A stretch of DNA of 40,656 nt from Opitutaceae bacterium (lineage in GTDB: Bacteria > Verrucomicrobiota > Verrucomicrobiia > Opitutales > Opitutaceae). Positions within the stretch are counted from its first letter, which is position 1. The number at the start of each line of letters is the position of its first letter. Positions 33,711 through 40,656 of the stretch are shown here, piece after piece. The stretch lies in assembly GCA_003151495.1 (NCBI GenBank), contig PLXR01000075.1, positions 285 through 40,940 of the forward strand, given 5' to 3'. The notes under the pieces were generated by a model that made no database searches, was not told the origin of the DNA, and worked only from the letters and a program-made list of their open reading frames with translations. The position numbers and the translations under genes were made by a program.

Positions 33711-36700
33711 ATGTCACGCAGTTGGAAGCTCATCGCGGTCAACGACACAATTCCCACAAAGGTTCCGGCCCTTCTCGTGAACCCAGTCATTGTTGCCTTG
33801 CCCAGCCGCCTTGTAGCAGCACCCGTTCTGCGCCTTCTAGGCTGGGCATTCTGCGCCTTTTTGTGCCGCTCCCTTGCGGCCCAGACCGGCGCCAGCGTTG
33901 CGGCGGACATTCCCCGGCTCGCGACCGGAAACCTCGAACTCCAGTGGATCGACAAGCACCTTCCCGAGACGGGAGACCAGGAGCAGCGACGCCTCGCGTT
34001 GGTGGCAGCCTTGGGGTATTTCCCGGGAGATCCCGCCACGGATTTCCGGATAGAGGTCCGGCTTGCGATCGTTGATCGGAACACCGGGCGCCCGAGGGCG
34101 GCGCACGAGCGGCTTACCCGGCTGCTGCGCGAGAATGCCTCGCGTGTCGACCGGGACATCCTCGCCTGGGCCGAGATCGTCGACGCCCGGGTGCTTCGGG
34201 ACCTGCGCCGCGTCCCCGAGTCCGTGGCGCTGTTTGAGCGTGTGGCATCGGACATGCACCTCTCGGGCGCCCGGCGGGCCATGGCCGCCGCCGACGGCGG
34301 AAACCTGATGCTCCCGCGCTCGCCGGACGGCGCGCTCGCTCTCCTCACGGGGGTGGCCTCCATTCCAGGCGGTGACACCGCCGAGGTGGAGGCGGCGATC
34401 GTGCACGTGCTGCTTGTCGCGGGCAGGGACGACGAGGTCCAGGCTGAACTCACGGCATCGGTCGCGGATAAGGCCACCGACACGATCGAGGCACGCCTTG
34501 CCGCGATACTCGACGCGGTTTCATCGTGGAGCCTCCCCGGTGACGACAAGAGGGCGAGCCGCGTCGCCGAGATCATCGGGGGATTGCGGCCCGCTCCCGG
34601 CGGGGCGCTCTCGGAGGCCCTTGTCCGGAGCCGCCTTGCGGCCTCCAGCCGTAGAATCAGGGTGCGGTTTACCGAAGCCGTGGCCAAGGAACCCATTGCC
34701 ACATGGTACGCGGCTGGGCCGGAGGATCGTGCCGCCAATTCCGGGGCAATCGAGCGGCTGATCGAGCTGGCGATCCGCCAGGGTGACGCGCGCCGATGCC
34801 TTAGCCTTAGCCTACTTGCAGTTTCGGCTCCGGGACCCGACGGGGAGCTTCCCCGCAAGCTATGGAAGAGCGCCAGCTACGCGGACTGGGCCGAGCGCAG
34901 CTCGGCCGGCAAGTTCGACACACGAGTCTGCGACGCGCTCCTTGACCTGTGCGACGAGCTTCCTGCCGGGCAGGACTACTGGATCGAGGGAAAATTCCTG
35001 CGGGCCGAGCGCCTGTCCCGGTCGGGGGACCGGCGGGGCGAGCAATCCGTCCTCAACGATGTGTTCTCCGTCGGGGGTCTCCGTCCCGCCTACCTGGCGC
35101 CCGCCTGCAAGAGGCTTGGCCTGAGCCTTGAGGCCACCGGGCAGGACCAGAAGGCGCTCGAGATCCTGAAGCTTGCTGAATCGACGGCCGGCGCCATGCC
35201 CGCGGGCGTCGACTGCCTCCTTCACGAGGTGCTGATCGACCTGCGCCTGGGCAACAACGAGGATGCGATCCGCCTCATCACCCTGTTGCAGGACACACCC
35301 GCACGTGTGCTCAAGGGTTCCTCTTCCCCGGAGCAGATCCGCAGGCTGGCCGCCCTGGTCCGGACGGGCAGGGCGCCCGAATGCTGGGACGCGGGCCGAA
35401 AATGGTGGCTGGAATGGCAGCGCCTTGAGGGAGTCCTGGATCTGAAGGGTGACCGGGCCGACGAGAGGATACCCGTGGTCCCGGACCTCGAGCGCTTGCT
35501 CGAGGAGACCAGGCGGTTTGCGGAGAACGGGGACTCCAAGGCCTACTTCAGCCGCTACGCCGTGCTGGTTAGCGCTTCGCGATGGGACCCGTCCGTCGGA
35601 CCCGAGGTGGCCGACGTCAGCGCGCCGGCGTTCCGCTTCGCCCCGGCGAGCCGCGACCAGCTCCGGGGCCTCCTCATCGGGATCCTCGAGGGTCCGCATC
35701 CCGCGGGGATTCCCAACCTCCGCAAGAGAAAGATCTTCCTTGCCGACAACTACCTGAACGCCCGCGCGCCGGACAAGGCGCTCCATGTGGCCGCTGGATT
35801 TGACGCCGCGGGTCCCGCGACCGACAACCTCGACCCGGTCATGCACCAGATTCGTGCGCTGGCCGCCCTCGATTCGGGCCTAGAGTACCTGCCGGCCTCG
35901 GCGGACCTCGAGTCGGACCTAACGGATCCGCGCATTGCCGACCAAAGGGCGATGGCCGTCGGGCTGCTGGCGGAGCTATATGTCCGGCTCGCACGCGAAC
36001 AGGATGCGCGCCAGCTCCTCAAGCGTGAATTGGACAATCCCTCAGTTATGGCGGATGGCACCGGCCATGCGGCGCTGGAGGCGCGCCTTGCCCGCCTGAG
36101 CAAAGAGGAGGCGGCGCCCGCTTCCAGCGGCGTTCTTCCAGCGCCTTCCGGCGGACTTGCCGCACGCGAGGCGGCCCGGCCGGCCGCGGCTTCGGCGGCG
36201 CAGGACTGGATCCGGTCGCTCTCACTGGGCTGGTATGGCTACGTGGAACCCAGGGACCTCGAGGATCCGCGGATCAAGAACCTCGACGAGGCGCTGAAGG
36301 AGCCGGAGGCCGCCTTCCCGCCGGCGGGCCAGATCAAGCTCCTGCTCCTTGCCTCGGTCGATCCCCTTTTGCCCCCCGAGAAGCGCAAGGCCGCGCTGGC
36401 GAATGCCGCAATGCGGCTCGTCCTCGGGTCGACCAGCTACAGCGGCATGGAGTCGATCGCCGCCTCGGCACTGAGCAGCCCCGCGTTCGACGACGAAGGC
36501 CGCCTGAGGATCCTGTGGACGGTGCTGGCCACGCTTGCCGAGGACGGCAGGAAGGCCGAATACGACGCCTGGCGCAGGAACCCGCTCTGCGACCACTTCA
36601 GCTCGAGCCTTTACCGGCAGCTGGAGGCTCTTGACCTGGAGGCGGGATTGGACCGCACGTCCCCCGGGGCGATCCTCCGCCTGGGGACCCTGCTTGGAGC

Positions 36701-38021
36701 AAGGGAACAGAACCTGGCGGCGCTCGAGACGATGCAGGACCTTTTCGGGTTTCTCCTTCGCATGGGTGCCGTCCAGGACGCCGAGGCGTTCGCCTCCAAT
36801 GCGACGTCGTGGAGGCTTGATGCCGACGCGGCGAAGGGCATCGCCTCGGTGCAGCTCGATTTTTCACGGCAACTGCGCCTGGCGCGCGCGATGAACCCGA
36901 TTCATGAGGCGCTGGCAGCCGGCCTTCTTCGGAGCTTTCCGAACGTTCCCGGGGCGCTGCCCCCCGAGTTCCAGGACGCGAGGATTCGGGGCGAGCTCCC
37001 CCAGCGTCGGCCTGGGGCGACATTCCAGGCGTGCGAATACCTGGCCTCAAGGCGCATGTATGACCGTAACGACCTTGGCTTTTGGGGGAGTGTGTTCGGC
37101 TCCATTCCCCGCGGCCCGCGGGCCCCCGCAGTGGCCGCGGACCTTCTGCGCTCCGGGCTCGCCGCGGCGCCGGATGACCAGGCCCGGGCGGACCTGATCG
37201 TCCGTTTTATCTCCTCGGCAGACATTGACGAGCCGGACCTGCGGAAGGCGGCCGAGCAGGAATTCGCCGCCCACCGCAAGAGTGCCGAGAATCCGCGCAC
37301 CTACCTGGTCATCCGCCTTTACGAGGTGCACAGGGCGCTGCGCCTCGGGGAGCCCGTGTCGCTCGAGACTGCGTACGCCGATCTGAACGATCCCAGGGTG
37401 AATGTCGTGCGGGAGAGGGACTGCCTGAGGCATTACGCGCAGGTGGGAGACAGGGATTCCCTGAGGCGGACGATAGACGGAATCGACACGGGAACGCTCC
37501 TGAGCCCGGGCTTCGTGGCGCAGGCGCTTCCTGCCTTCACCCTGCTCGGCAGGGAAGCGGAGGCGGCGAGCGCGCGGGAGGCCGCGCGGCGCGCCATGGC
37601 CGATGAAGTCGCGTCCTCGTGGGTATTTGGGACCGCGGCCTCGGCGGACGCCGCCCTTGACCTGGCCCTGGCTCTTGGTGACCCGGAAGCCCTGCGGCCC
37701 GAGTGGGTCCGCGACATCGGCGCGGTCACCTCTGACCCGCTCCTGCAGCAGCGGGCGATGCTCGTTTCTGCCTATCTCCGCTCCGATTGGGGCGAGGTTG
37801 AGCGAGCGGCGAGGGAGATCAACGAAGGCTTCCCGACCCGTTACGCCTATTACTGGTATCGCGGGCTTGCGCTTCATCACCTCGGTCGCGACGGGGAGGC
37901 GGCGGGAGCGCTCGGCATTTTTGTCCAGCGTGCAAAGGACGATTCGAGCTTCCCCGCGGCGATCGAATTGATGAAGACAATCGCTGCCGGGAAGCCGGGC
38001 GACGGAGTCCAGGCCAGGTAG
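33711..38021 (+). CDS. Giant exported helical-repeat (TPR-like) protein
   Basis: About 1436 residues from the ATG at 33711. A GTG at 33693 adds 6 residues, and a GTG at 33777 would give a shorter leader. A hydrophobic stretch (LLGWAFCAFLCRSLAAQTG) near residues 42-60 looks like a signal peptide with a long n-region. The rest is an almost unbroken series of Ala/Leu/Arg-rich amphipathic helices with TPR-like pairs, for example RQLLKRELDNPS, and no enzymatic motif or membrane span. The size is unusual for a TPR protein outside secretin or cellulose/Pel scaffolds. It is divergent from the export block and precedes the sugar-synthesis genes, so an envelope scaffold role is the best guess. Family not recognised. 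Confidence 0.75.
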   Translation: MSRSWKLIAVNDTIPTKVPALLVNPVIVALPSRLVAAPVLRLLGWAFCAFLCRSLAAQTGASVAADIPRLATGNLELQWIDKHLPETGDQEQRRLALVAALGYFPGDPATDFRIEVRLAIVDRNTGRPRAAHERLTRLLRENASRVDRDILAWAEIVDARVLRDLRRVPESVALFERVASDMHLSGARRAMAAADGGNLMLPRSPDGALALLTGVASIPGGDTAEVEAAIVHVLLVAGRDDEVQAELTASVADKATDTIEARLAAILDAVSSWSLPGDDKRASRVAEIIGGLRPAPGGALSEALVRSRLAASSRRIRVRFTEAVAKEPIATWYAAGPEDRAANSGAIERLIELAIRQGDARRCLSLSLLAVSAPGPDGELPRKLWKSASYADWAERSSAGKFDTRVCDALLDLCDELPAGQDYWIEGKFLRAERLSRSGDRRGEQSVLNDVFSVGGLRPAYLAPACKRLGLSLEATGQDQKALEILKLAESTAGAMPAGVDCLLHEVLIDLRLGNNEDAIRLITLLQDTPARVLKGSSSPEQIRRLAALVRTGRAPECWDAGRKWWLEWQRLEGVLDLKGDRADERIPVVPDLERLLEETRRFAENGDSKAYFSRYAVLVSASRWDPSVGPEVADVSAPAFRFAPASRDQLRGLLIGILEGPHPAGIPNLRKRKIFLADNYLNARAPDKALHVAAGFDAAGPATDNLDPVMHQIRALAALDSGLEYLPASADLESDLTDPRIADQRAMAVGLLAELYVRLAREQDARQLLKRELDNPSVMADGTGHAALEARLARLSKEEAAPASSGVLPAPSGGLAAREAARPAAASAAQDWIRSLSLGWYGYVEPRDLEDPRIKNLDEALKEPEAAFPPAGQIKLLLLASVDPLLPPEKRKAALANAAMRLVLGSTSYSGMESIAASALSSPAFDDEGRLRILWTVLATLAEDGRKAEYDAWRRNPLCDHFSSSLYRQLEALDLEAGLDRTSPGAILRLGTLLGAREQNLAALETMQDLFGFLLRMGAVQDAEAFASNATSWRLDADAAKGIASVQLDFSRQLRLARAMNPIHEALAAGLLRSFPNVPGALPPEFQDARIRGELPQRRPGATFQACEYLASRRMYDRNDLGFWGSVFGSIPRGPRAPAVAADLLRSGLAAAPDDQARADLIVRFISSADIDEPDLRKAAEQEFAAHRKSAENPRTYLVIRLYEVHRALRLGEPVSLETAYADLNDPRVNVVRERDCLRHYAQVGDRDSLRRTIDGIDTGTLLSPGFVAQALPAFTLLGREAEAASAREAARRAMADEVASSWVFGTAASADAALDLALALGDPEALRPEWVRDIGAVTSDPLLQQRAMLVSAYLRSDWGEVERAAREINEGFPTRYAYYWYRGLALHHLGRDGEAAGALGIFVQRAKDDSSFPAAIELMKTIAAGKPGDGVQAR

Positions 38022-38050
38022 CGAAGGACTGGGAGCCGGAACCTTTCAAT

Positions 38051-38066
38051 CGGCCCGAAGGGGCCG
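38051..38066 (+). terminator. GC-rich hairpin after the giant gene
   Basis: CGGCCC at 38051-38056 pairs with GGGCCG at 38061-38066 around GAAG, 30 bases after the giant gene's stop. No T-run follows directly (GGCAAAGGGG), so it may only attenuate. It separates the giant gene from the aminotransferase gene 117 bases further on. Confidence 0.45.
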
Positions 38067-38082
38067 GGCAAAGGGGTTGTTT

Positions 38083-38104
38083 CCCATTTGTAACAAGGAA
38101 TGGG
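38083..38104 (+). promoter_or_regulatory. Inverted repeat upstream of the aminotransferase gene
   Basis: CCCATT at 38083-38088 and AATGGG at 38099-38104 form an inverted repeat with a 10-base loop, directly followed by the overlapping palindrome TGGGCCCA at 38101-38108. It lies about 80-100 bases upstream of the aminotransferase start, a position suited to an operator. The promoter itself was not identified. Confidence 0.35.
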
Positions 38105-38182
38105 CCCAATCTTAACCGCGGGCGTGTAAACTCGACACTCAGCCATTGCCGCCGAGTCACAATCGAACATCCCTCTCCCTGT

Positions 38183-39406
38183 ATGAAAAGCGATTCGCAC
38201 ATGCTGCTCGCGGAAACAGCCCCGGAAGCCGGGTCCGTTATGACCAAGGAGACCCCGCAGAGGCGTGCAAGAAGGCGGATCTATCTTTCGCCGCCGCACG
38301 TGGGAGATGCCGAGCGCCGGTTTGTGGCCGAGGCGTTCGAGGGCAACTGGATTGCCCCCGTCGGCCCGAACCTCGATGCATTCGAATCCGAAATGTGCGC
38401 GGCGAGCGGGTCCAAGGCGGCCGTCTGTCTTTCGTCGGGCACTGCGGCGCTCCACCTGGCCGTTCGCCTCTCGGGTGTTCGACCGGGCGACGAGGTGTTC
38501 TGCTCGACGTTCACATTCGCCGCGAGCGCCGGGCCGATCCTTTACGAGGGCGCGCGCCCCGTGTTCATCGACTCGGAGCACCTCACGTGGAACATGGATC
38601 CCGGCCTCCTTGCCGAGGCGCTGGCAAGAAAGGCGGGGCAGGGCAGGCTTCCCCGCGCGATCATCGTGACGGACATTTACGGGCAGTGCGCGCGCTGGGA
38701 CGAGATCCTGGGGACTGCGGCCGGATACGGCGTGCCGGTGATCGAGGACGCCGCGGAGGCTGTAGGTGCCTCCTACCGCGGGAAATGGGCCGGACTTTTC
38801 GGGCACATCGGCGTCTACTCATTCAACGGCAACAAGATCATGACGACAAGCGGCGGCGGAATGCTGCTTTCCTCCGACCGGGCCCTGGTCGAGCGCGCCA
38901 AGAAATTGTCCACGCAGGCCCGGGACCCCGCCCCCCATTACGAGCACAGCGAGCTAGGTTTCAATTACCGCATGAGCAACGTGCTCGCAGGGATCGGCCG
39001 GGCGCAGCTCGAGGCATTGCCGCGAAGGATCAATCGTCGGCGCGAGATCTTCGAGCACTACAGAAAGGCCCTCGGGGACCTGAAGGGGGTCGGCTTCATG
39101 CCGATGATGCCCGAGGGGCGCAGCAATTATTGGCTGACCTGCATGACGATCGATCCCAGCCGCTCAAGCGTCCGGCCTGCCCACGTCCTGGCTGCGTTGG
39201 CCGCCGACGACATCGAGGCGCGCCCGCTTTGGAAACCCCTTCACAAGCAGCCCCTCTACGCCGATGCGGAATGTTTCGGTGGAGGCGTCTCAGAGGAGCT
39301 TTTCGCCCGGGGCGTCTGCCTGCCCTCGGGAACGGCCATGACCGAGGAGGACATTGGCCGGGTGGTCGCCGCCGCGAGGAGTGCGTTCCATGAATGGCAA
39401 GTCTGA
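38183..39406 (+). CDS. PglE-like DegT/DnrJ/EryC1/StrS aminotransferase
   Basis: 407 residues; a second possible ATG at 38240 would remove 19 residues that look non-conserved. The PLP-dependent fold shows IAPVGPNLDAFE, SSGTAALHLAVRL, VIEDAAEAVGASY with the PLP-binding Asp, and the Schiff-base Lys218 in YSFNGNKIMTT. The FNGNK form is typical of PglE and related enzymes that aminate UDP-4-keto-6-deoxy-GlcNAc at C4 using glutamate. Its gene overlaps the PglF-like gene by 17 bases, so the two steps are coupled. PglD- and PglC-like genes are at the other end of the locus. Other 4-amino sugars such as viosamine-type remain possible. Confidence 0.88.
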   Translation: MKSDSHMLLAETAPEAGSVMTKETPQRRARRRIYLSPPHVGDAERRFVAEAFEGNWIAPVGPNLDAFESEMCAASGSKAAVCLSSGTAALHLAVRLSGVRPGDEVFCSTFTFAASAGPILYEGARPVFIDSEHLTWNMDPGLLAEALARKAGQGRLPRAIIVTDIYGQCARWDEILGTAAGYGVPVIEDAAEAVGASYRGKWAGLFGHIGVYSFNGNKIMTTSGGGMLLSSDRALVERAKKLSTQARDPAPHYEHSELGFNYRMSNVLAGIGRAQLEALPRRINRRREIFEHYRKALGDLKGVGFMPMMPEGRSNYWLTCMTIDPSRSSVRPAHVLAALAADDIEARPLWKPLHKQPLYADAECFGGGVSEELFARGVCLPSGTAMTEEDIGRVVAAARSAFHEWQV

Positions 39407-40656
39407 CGCGCTGACAGGCGTACCCGAGGAGCTCTCTCCGTTCCCGCGGGCCGCTCCCGCCCAGGCAGCCGCCCCGAGGCCGAGATTCTTGGCCCTGGTA
39501 TCCGAAGGAATTGGGACCCTGCTCAAGTTCTCCGACCGCTGGGTGTCGGGAAACCCCGTCCTACGTTTCGCGTGCATCCTGTTCATCTACGCGGCGGACC
39601 TCGTAATGGTATTCTATTTCGCGTACCTCCTGCGTTGGGATTTCTCCATCCCCCCGGAGTACCTCCACCAGTGCCTCGAGCTCATAGTCCCCGTCGTGGT
39701 GTGCAAGATCCTGCTCCTTCATTCATTCGGTCAGTTTCGGAGCATCATGAGCTATTTCGGCCTGGCCGACCTGGGGGGCGTGGTGCTTTCGATGCTCATC
39801 GTCTCCGGAAGCATGCTGGCGCTTTGGTATGTTTCCGCCGTAAGTGCTGCGCCTCCGCGCGGCGTGATCATCGCCGACTTTGTGTTCAGCGTGGGGGCGA
39901 TCTCGGGGTTCCGGCTGACGCTCCGGGTCGCGCGCACGTGGCGCAGCATTGGGAAGCTGACCCATGACGCGACGGAGCGGAGGGTCGCGATCGTCGGCGC
40001 CGGCGACGCGGGCGAGGCCCTGGTCAAGGACCTCCTCCAGCGGCGCGGGAGCGGACTCCGGCCGGTCGTCTTCATAGACGATGACCCCAGGATGATCGGC
40101 CGCAGCATCCACGGGTTGCCCGTGCGCGGGCCGCTGGGGAAGATCGCGAATCTGGGACCCTTGGCGAGGATCGACGAGCTGGTCATCACCATCCCCGACG
40201 TCTCGCCAAAGAAGCTAAAGGAAATCGTAGAGCTTGGCCGGAGCATCGGGGCAAAGACCCAGATTGTGCCGTCGTCCGTCCAGCTCGCGTCGGGGGAGGT
40301 CAAGGTCGAGCGGTCGAGGCCCGTGGCGATCGAGGACCTCCTCGGCAGGGAGCCCGTGAACCTGGACTCGGCGGGCATAAGCCGCCTCCTGGAGGACCGC
40401 GTGGTCCTTGTGACCGGTGCGGGCGGCAGCATCGGCAGCGAGCTTTGCCGGCAGATCCTCGCCTGCCGCCCCCGGTTCCTCGTCATGGTCGATCAGGCCG
40501 AGATCGCCCTGTTTGAAATCGAGCAGGAGCTCGCGGCGCATGAGTTCGCGGGAAGGATCGTTCCCATTATCGCCGACGTGACGGACGACCCGGCCATCCG
40601 GAGCGTCTTTGCCTCCCACCGGCCGGAAATCGTCTTCCATGCGGCGGCCCACAAGC
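39390..40656 (+). CDS. PglF/WbpM/CapD-like UDP-GlcNAc 4,6-dehydratase, partial (3' end outside window)
   Basis: The first 422 residues are visible from the ATG at 39390 (MNGKSDALTGVPEELSPF). Four predicted membrane spans (about 50-175) precede a CoA-binding-like Rossmann domain (RRVAIVGAGDAGEALVKDLL). The catalytic NAD-binding domain follows, beginning VLVTGAGGSIGSELC, then VDQAEIALFEIE and FHAAAHK at the window edge. This is the long membrane form of the dehydratase that converts UDP-GlcNAc to the 4-keto-6-deoxy sugar, the first bacillosamine step. The catalytic SDR Tyr/Lys pair lies beyond the window. It overlaps the aminotransferase gene by 17 bases. Confidence 0.9.
   Translation, partial: MNGKSDALTGVPEELSPFPRAAPAQAAAPRPRFLALVSEGIGTLLKFSDRWVSGNPVLRFACILFIYAADLVMVFYFAYLLRWDFSIPPEYLHQCLELIVPVVVCKILLLHSFGQFRSIMSYFGLADLGGVVLSMLIVSGSMLALWYVSAVSAAPPRGVIIADFVFSVGAISGFRLTLRVARTWRSIGKLTHDATERRVAIVGAGDAGEALVKDLLQRRGSGLRPVVFIDDDPRMIGRSIHGLPVRGPLGKIANLGPLARIDELVITIPDVSPKKLKEIVELGRSIGAKTQIVPSSVQLASGEVKVERSRPVAIEDLLGREPVNLDSAGISRLLEDRVVLVTGAGGSIGSELCRQILACRPRFLVMVDQAEIALFEIEQELAAHEFAGRIVPIIADVTDDPAIRSVFASHRPEIVFHAAAHK

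Noticed and set aside
33668-34858. Minus-strand frame of 396 codons
   Set aside because: Antisense to the giant repeat gene; Ser/Arg-rich composition typical of a shadow frame.
34860-35846. Minus-strand frame of 328 codons
   Set aside because: Shadow of the giant gene; no protein-like motifs.
37047-37880. Minus-strand frame of 277 codons
   Set aside because: Shadow of the giant gene; no recognisable domain.
38146-39393. Plus-strand frame of 415 codons overlapping the aminotransferase
   Set aside because: The other frame has all aminotransferase motifs; this one is Arg-rich and featureless.
1-40656. CRISPR array, tRNA, rRNA or insertion sequence
   Set aside because: No regularly spaced identical repeats, no cloverleaf-like segments and no transposase frame were recognised by eye; tRNAscan and ISfinder searches were not possible.

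Overview
The window is GC-rich and carries one long, mostly unidirectional envelope-polysaccharide locus of the Wzx/Wzy type. An exosortase module is embedded in it. No rRNA, tRNA, CRISPR array or insertion sequence was recognised. The exosortase/EpsI content, the GC richness, GTG and TTG starts, and a class I NrdA ending in CEACQ suggest a Gram-negative bacterium, possibly Verrucomicrobiota of the Opitutales type. That assignment is an inference; the window holds no phylogenetic marker good enough to settle it.

Layout. Bases 1-606 are the 3' end of a ribonucleotide reductase gene, followed by a hairpin. Bases 730-1700 are a gene-poor junction with a PIN-domain remnant and one or two small hypothetical frames. 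From 33573 down to 1708 almost everything is on the minus strand. In transcription order it starts with the export end: a secreted protein with six perfect 15-residue repeats, an outer-membrane beta-barrel, a short OPX (Wza-like) protein and a Wzc-like polysaccharide co-polymerase/tyrosine kinase. Next is an exosortase module (28918-23142): a small membrane protein, a trypsin-like predicted exosortase substrate, an XrtH-like exosortase, its partner membrane protein, a LolA-like exported protein and a membrane-anchored TPR protein. Then comes the assembly block (22894-6783): a polytopic membrane protein, a Wzx flippase, two FkbM methyltransferases, eight GT-B glycosyltransferases, a Wzy polymerase and a PglC-like initiating phosphoglycosyl transferase. 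The end of the run (6719-1708) is an acyl carrier protein, a short-chain reductase, an acyl-AMP ligase, a PglD/NeuD-like acyltransferase, an EpsI-family protein and a CDP-paratose-2-epimerase-like enzyme. Most junctions are 4-base ATGA-type overlaps, so long co-transcribed and translationally coupled units are likely.

On the plus strand, divergent from the repeat-protein gene, lies a 4.3-kb gene for an exported, helical-repeat (TPR-like) protein of about 1436 residues. It is followed by a PglE-like aminotransferase and a PglF/CapD-like dehydratase that runs off the window.

How it fits together (inference). The PglF, PglE, PglD and PglC homologues form a complete predicted route from UDP-GlcNAc to a lipid-linked 2,4-diamino-trideoxy sugar (bacillosamine type). 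The ACP/reductase/ligase trio between PglC and PglD could supply an unusual acyl group to that sugar. The glycosyltransferases build the repeat unit, Wzx flips it, Wzy polymerises it, and the Wzc/OPX/beta-barrel set exports it. The exosortase module probably anchors a trypsin-like protein in the same envelope. The least familiar parts are the 15-residue-repeat protein, the giant repeat protein, and the exosortase module with its atypical substrate and LolA-like/TPR partners.
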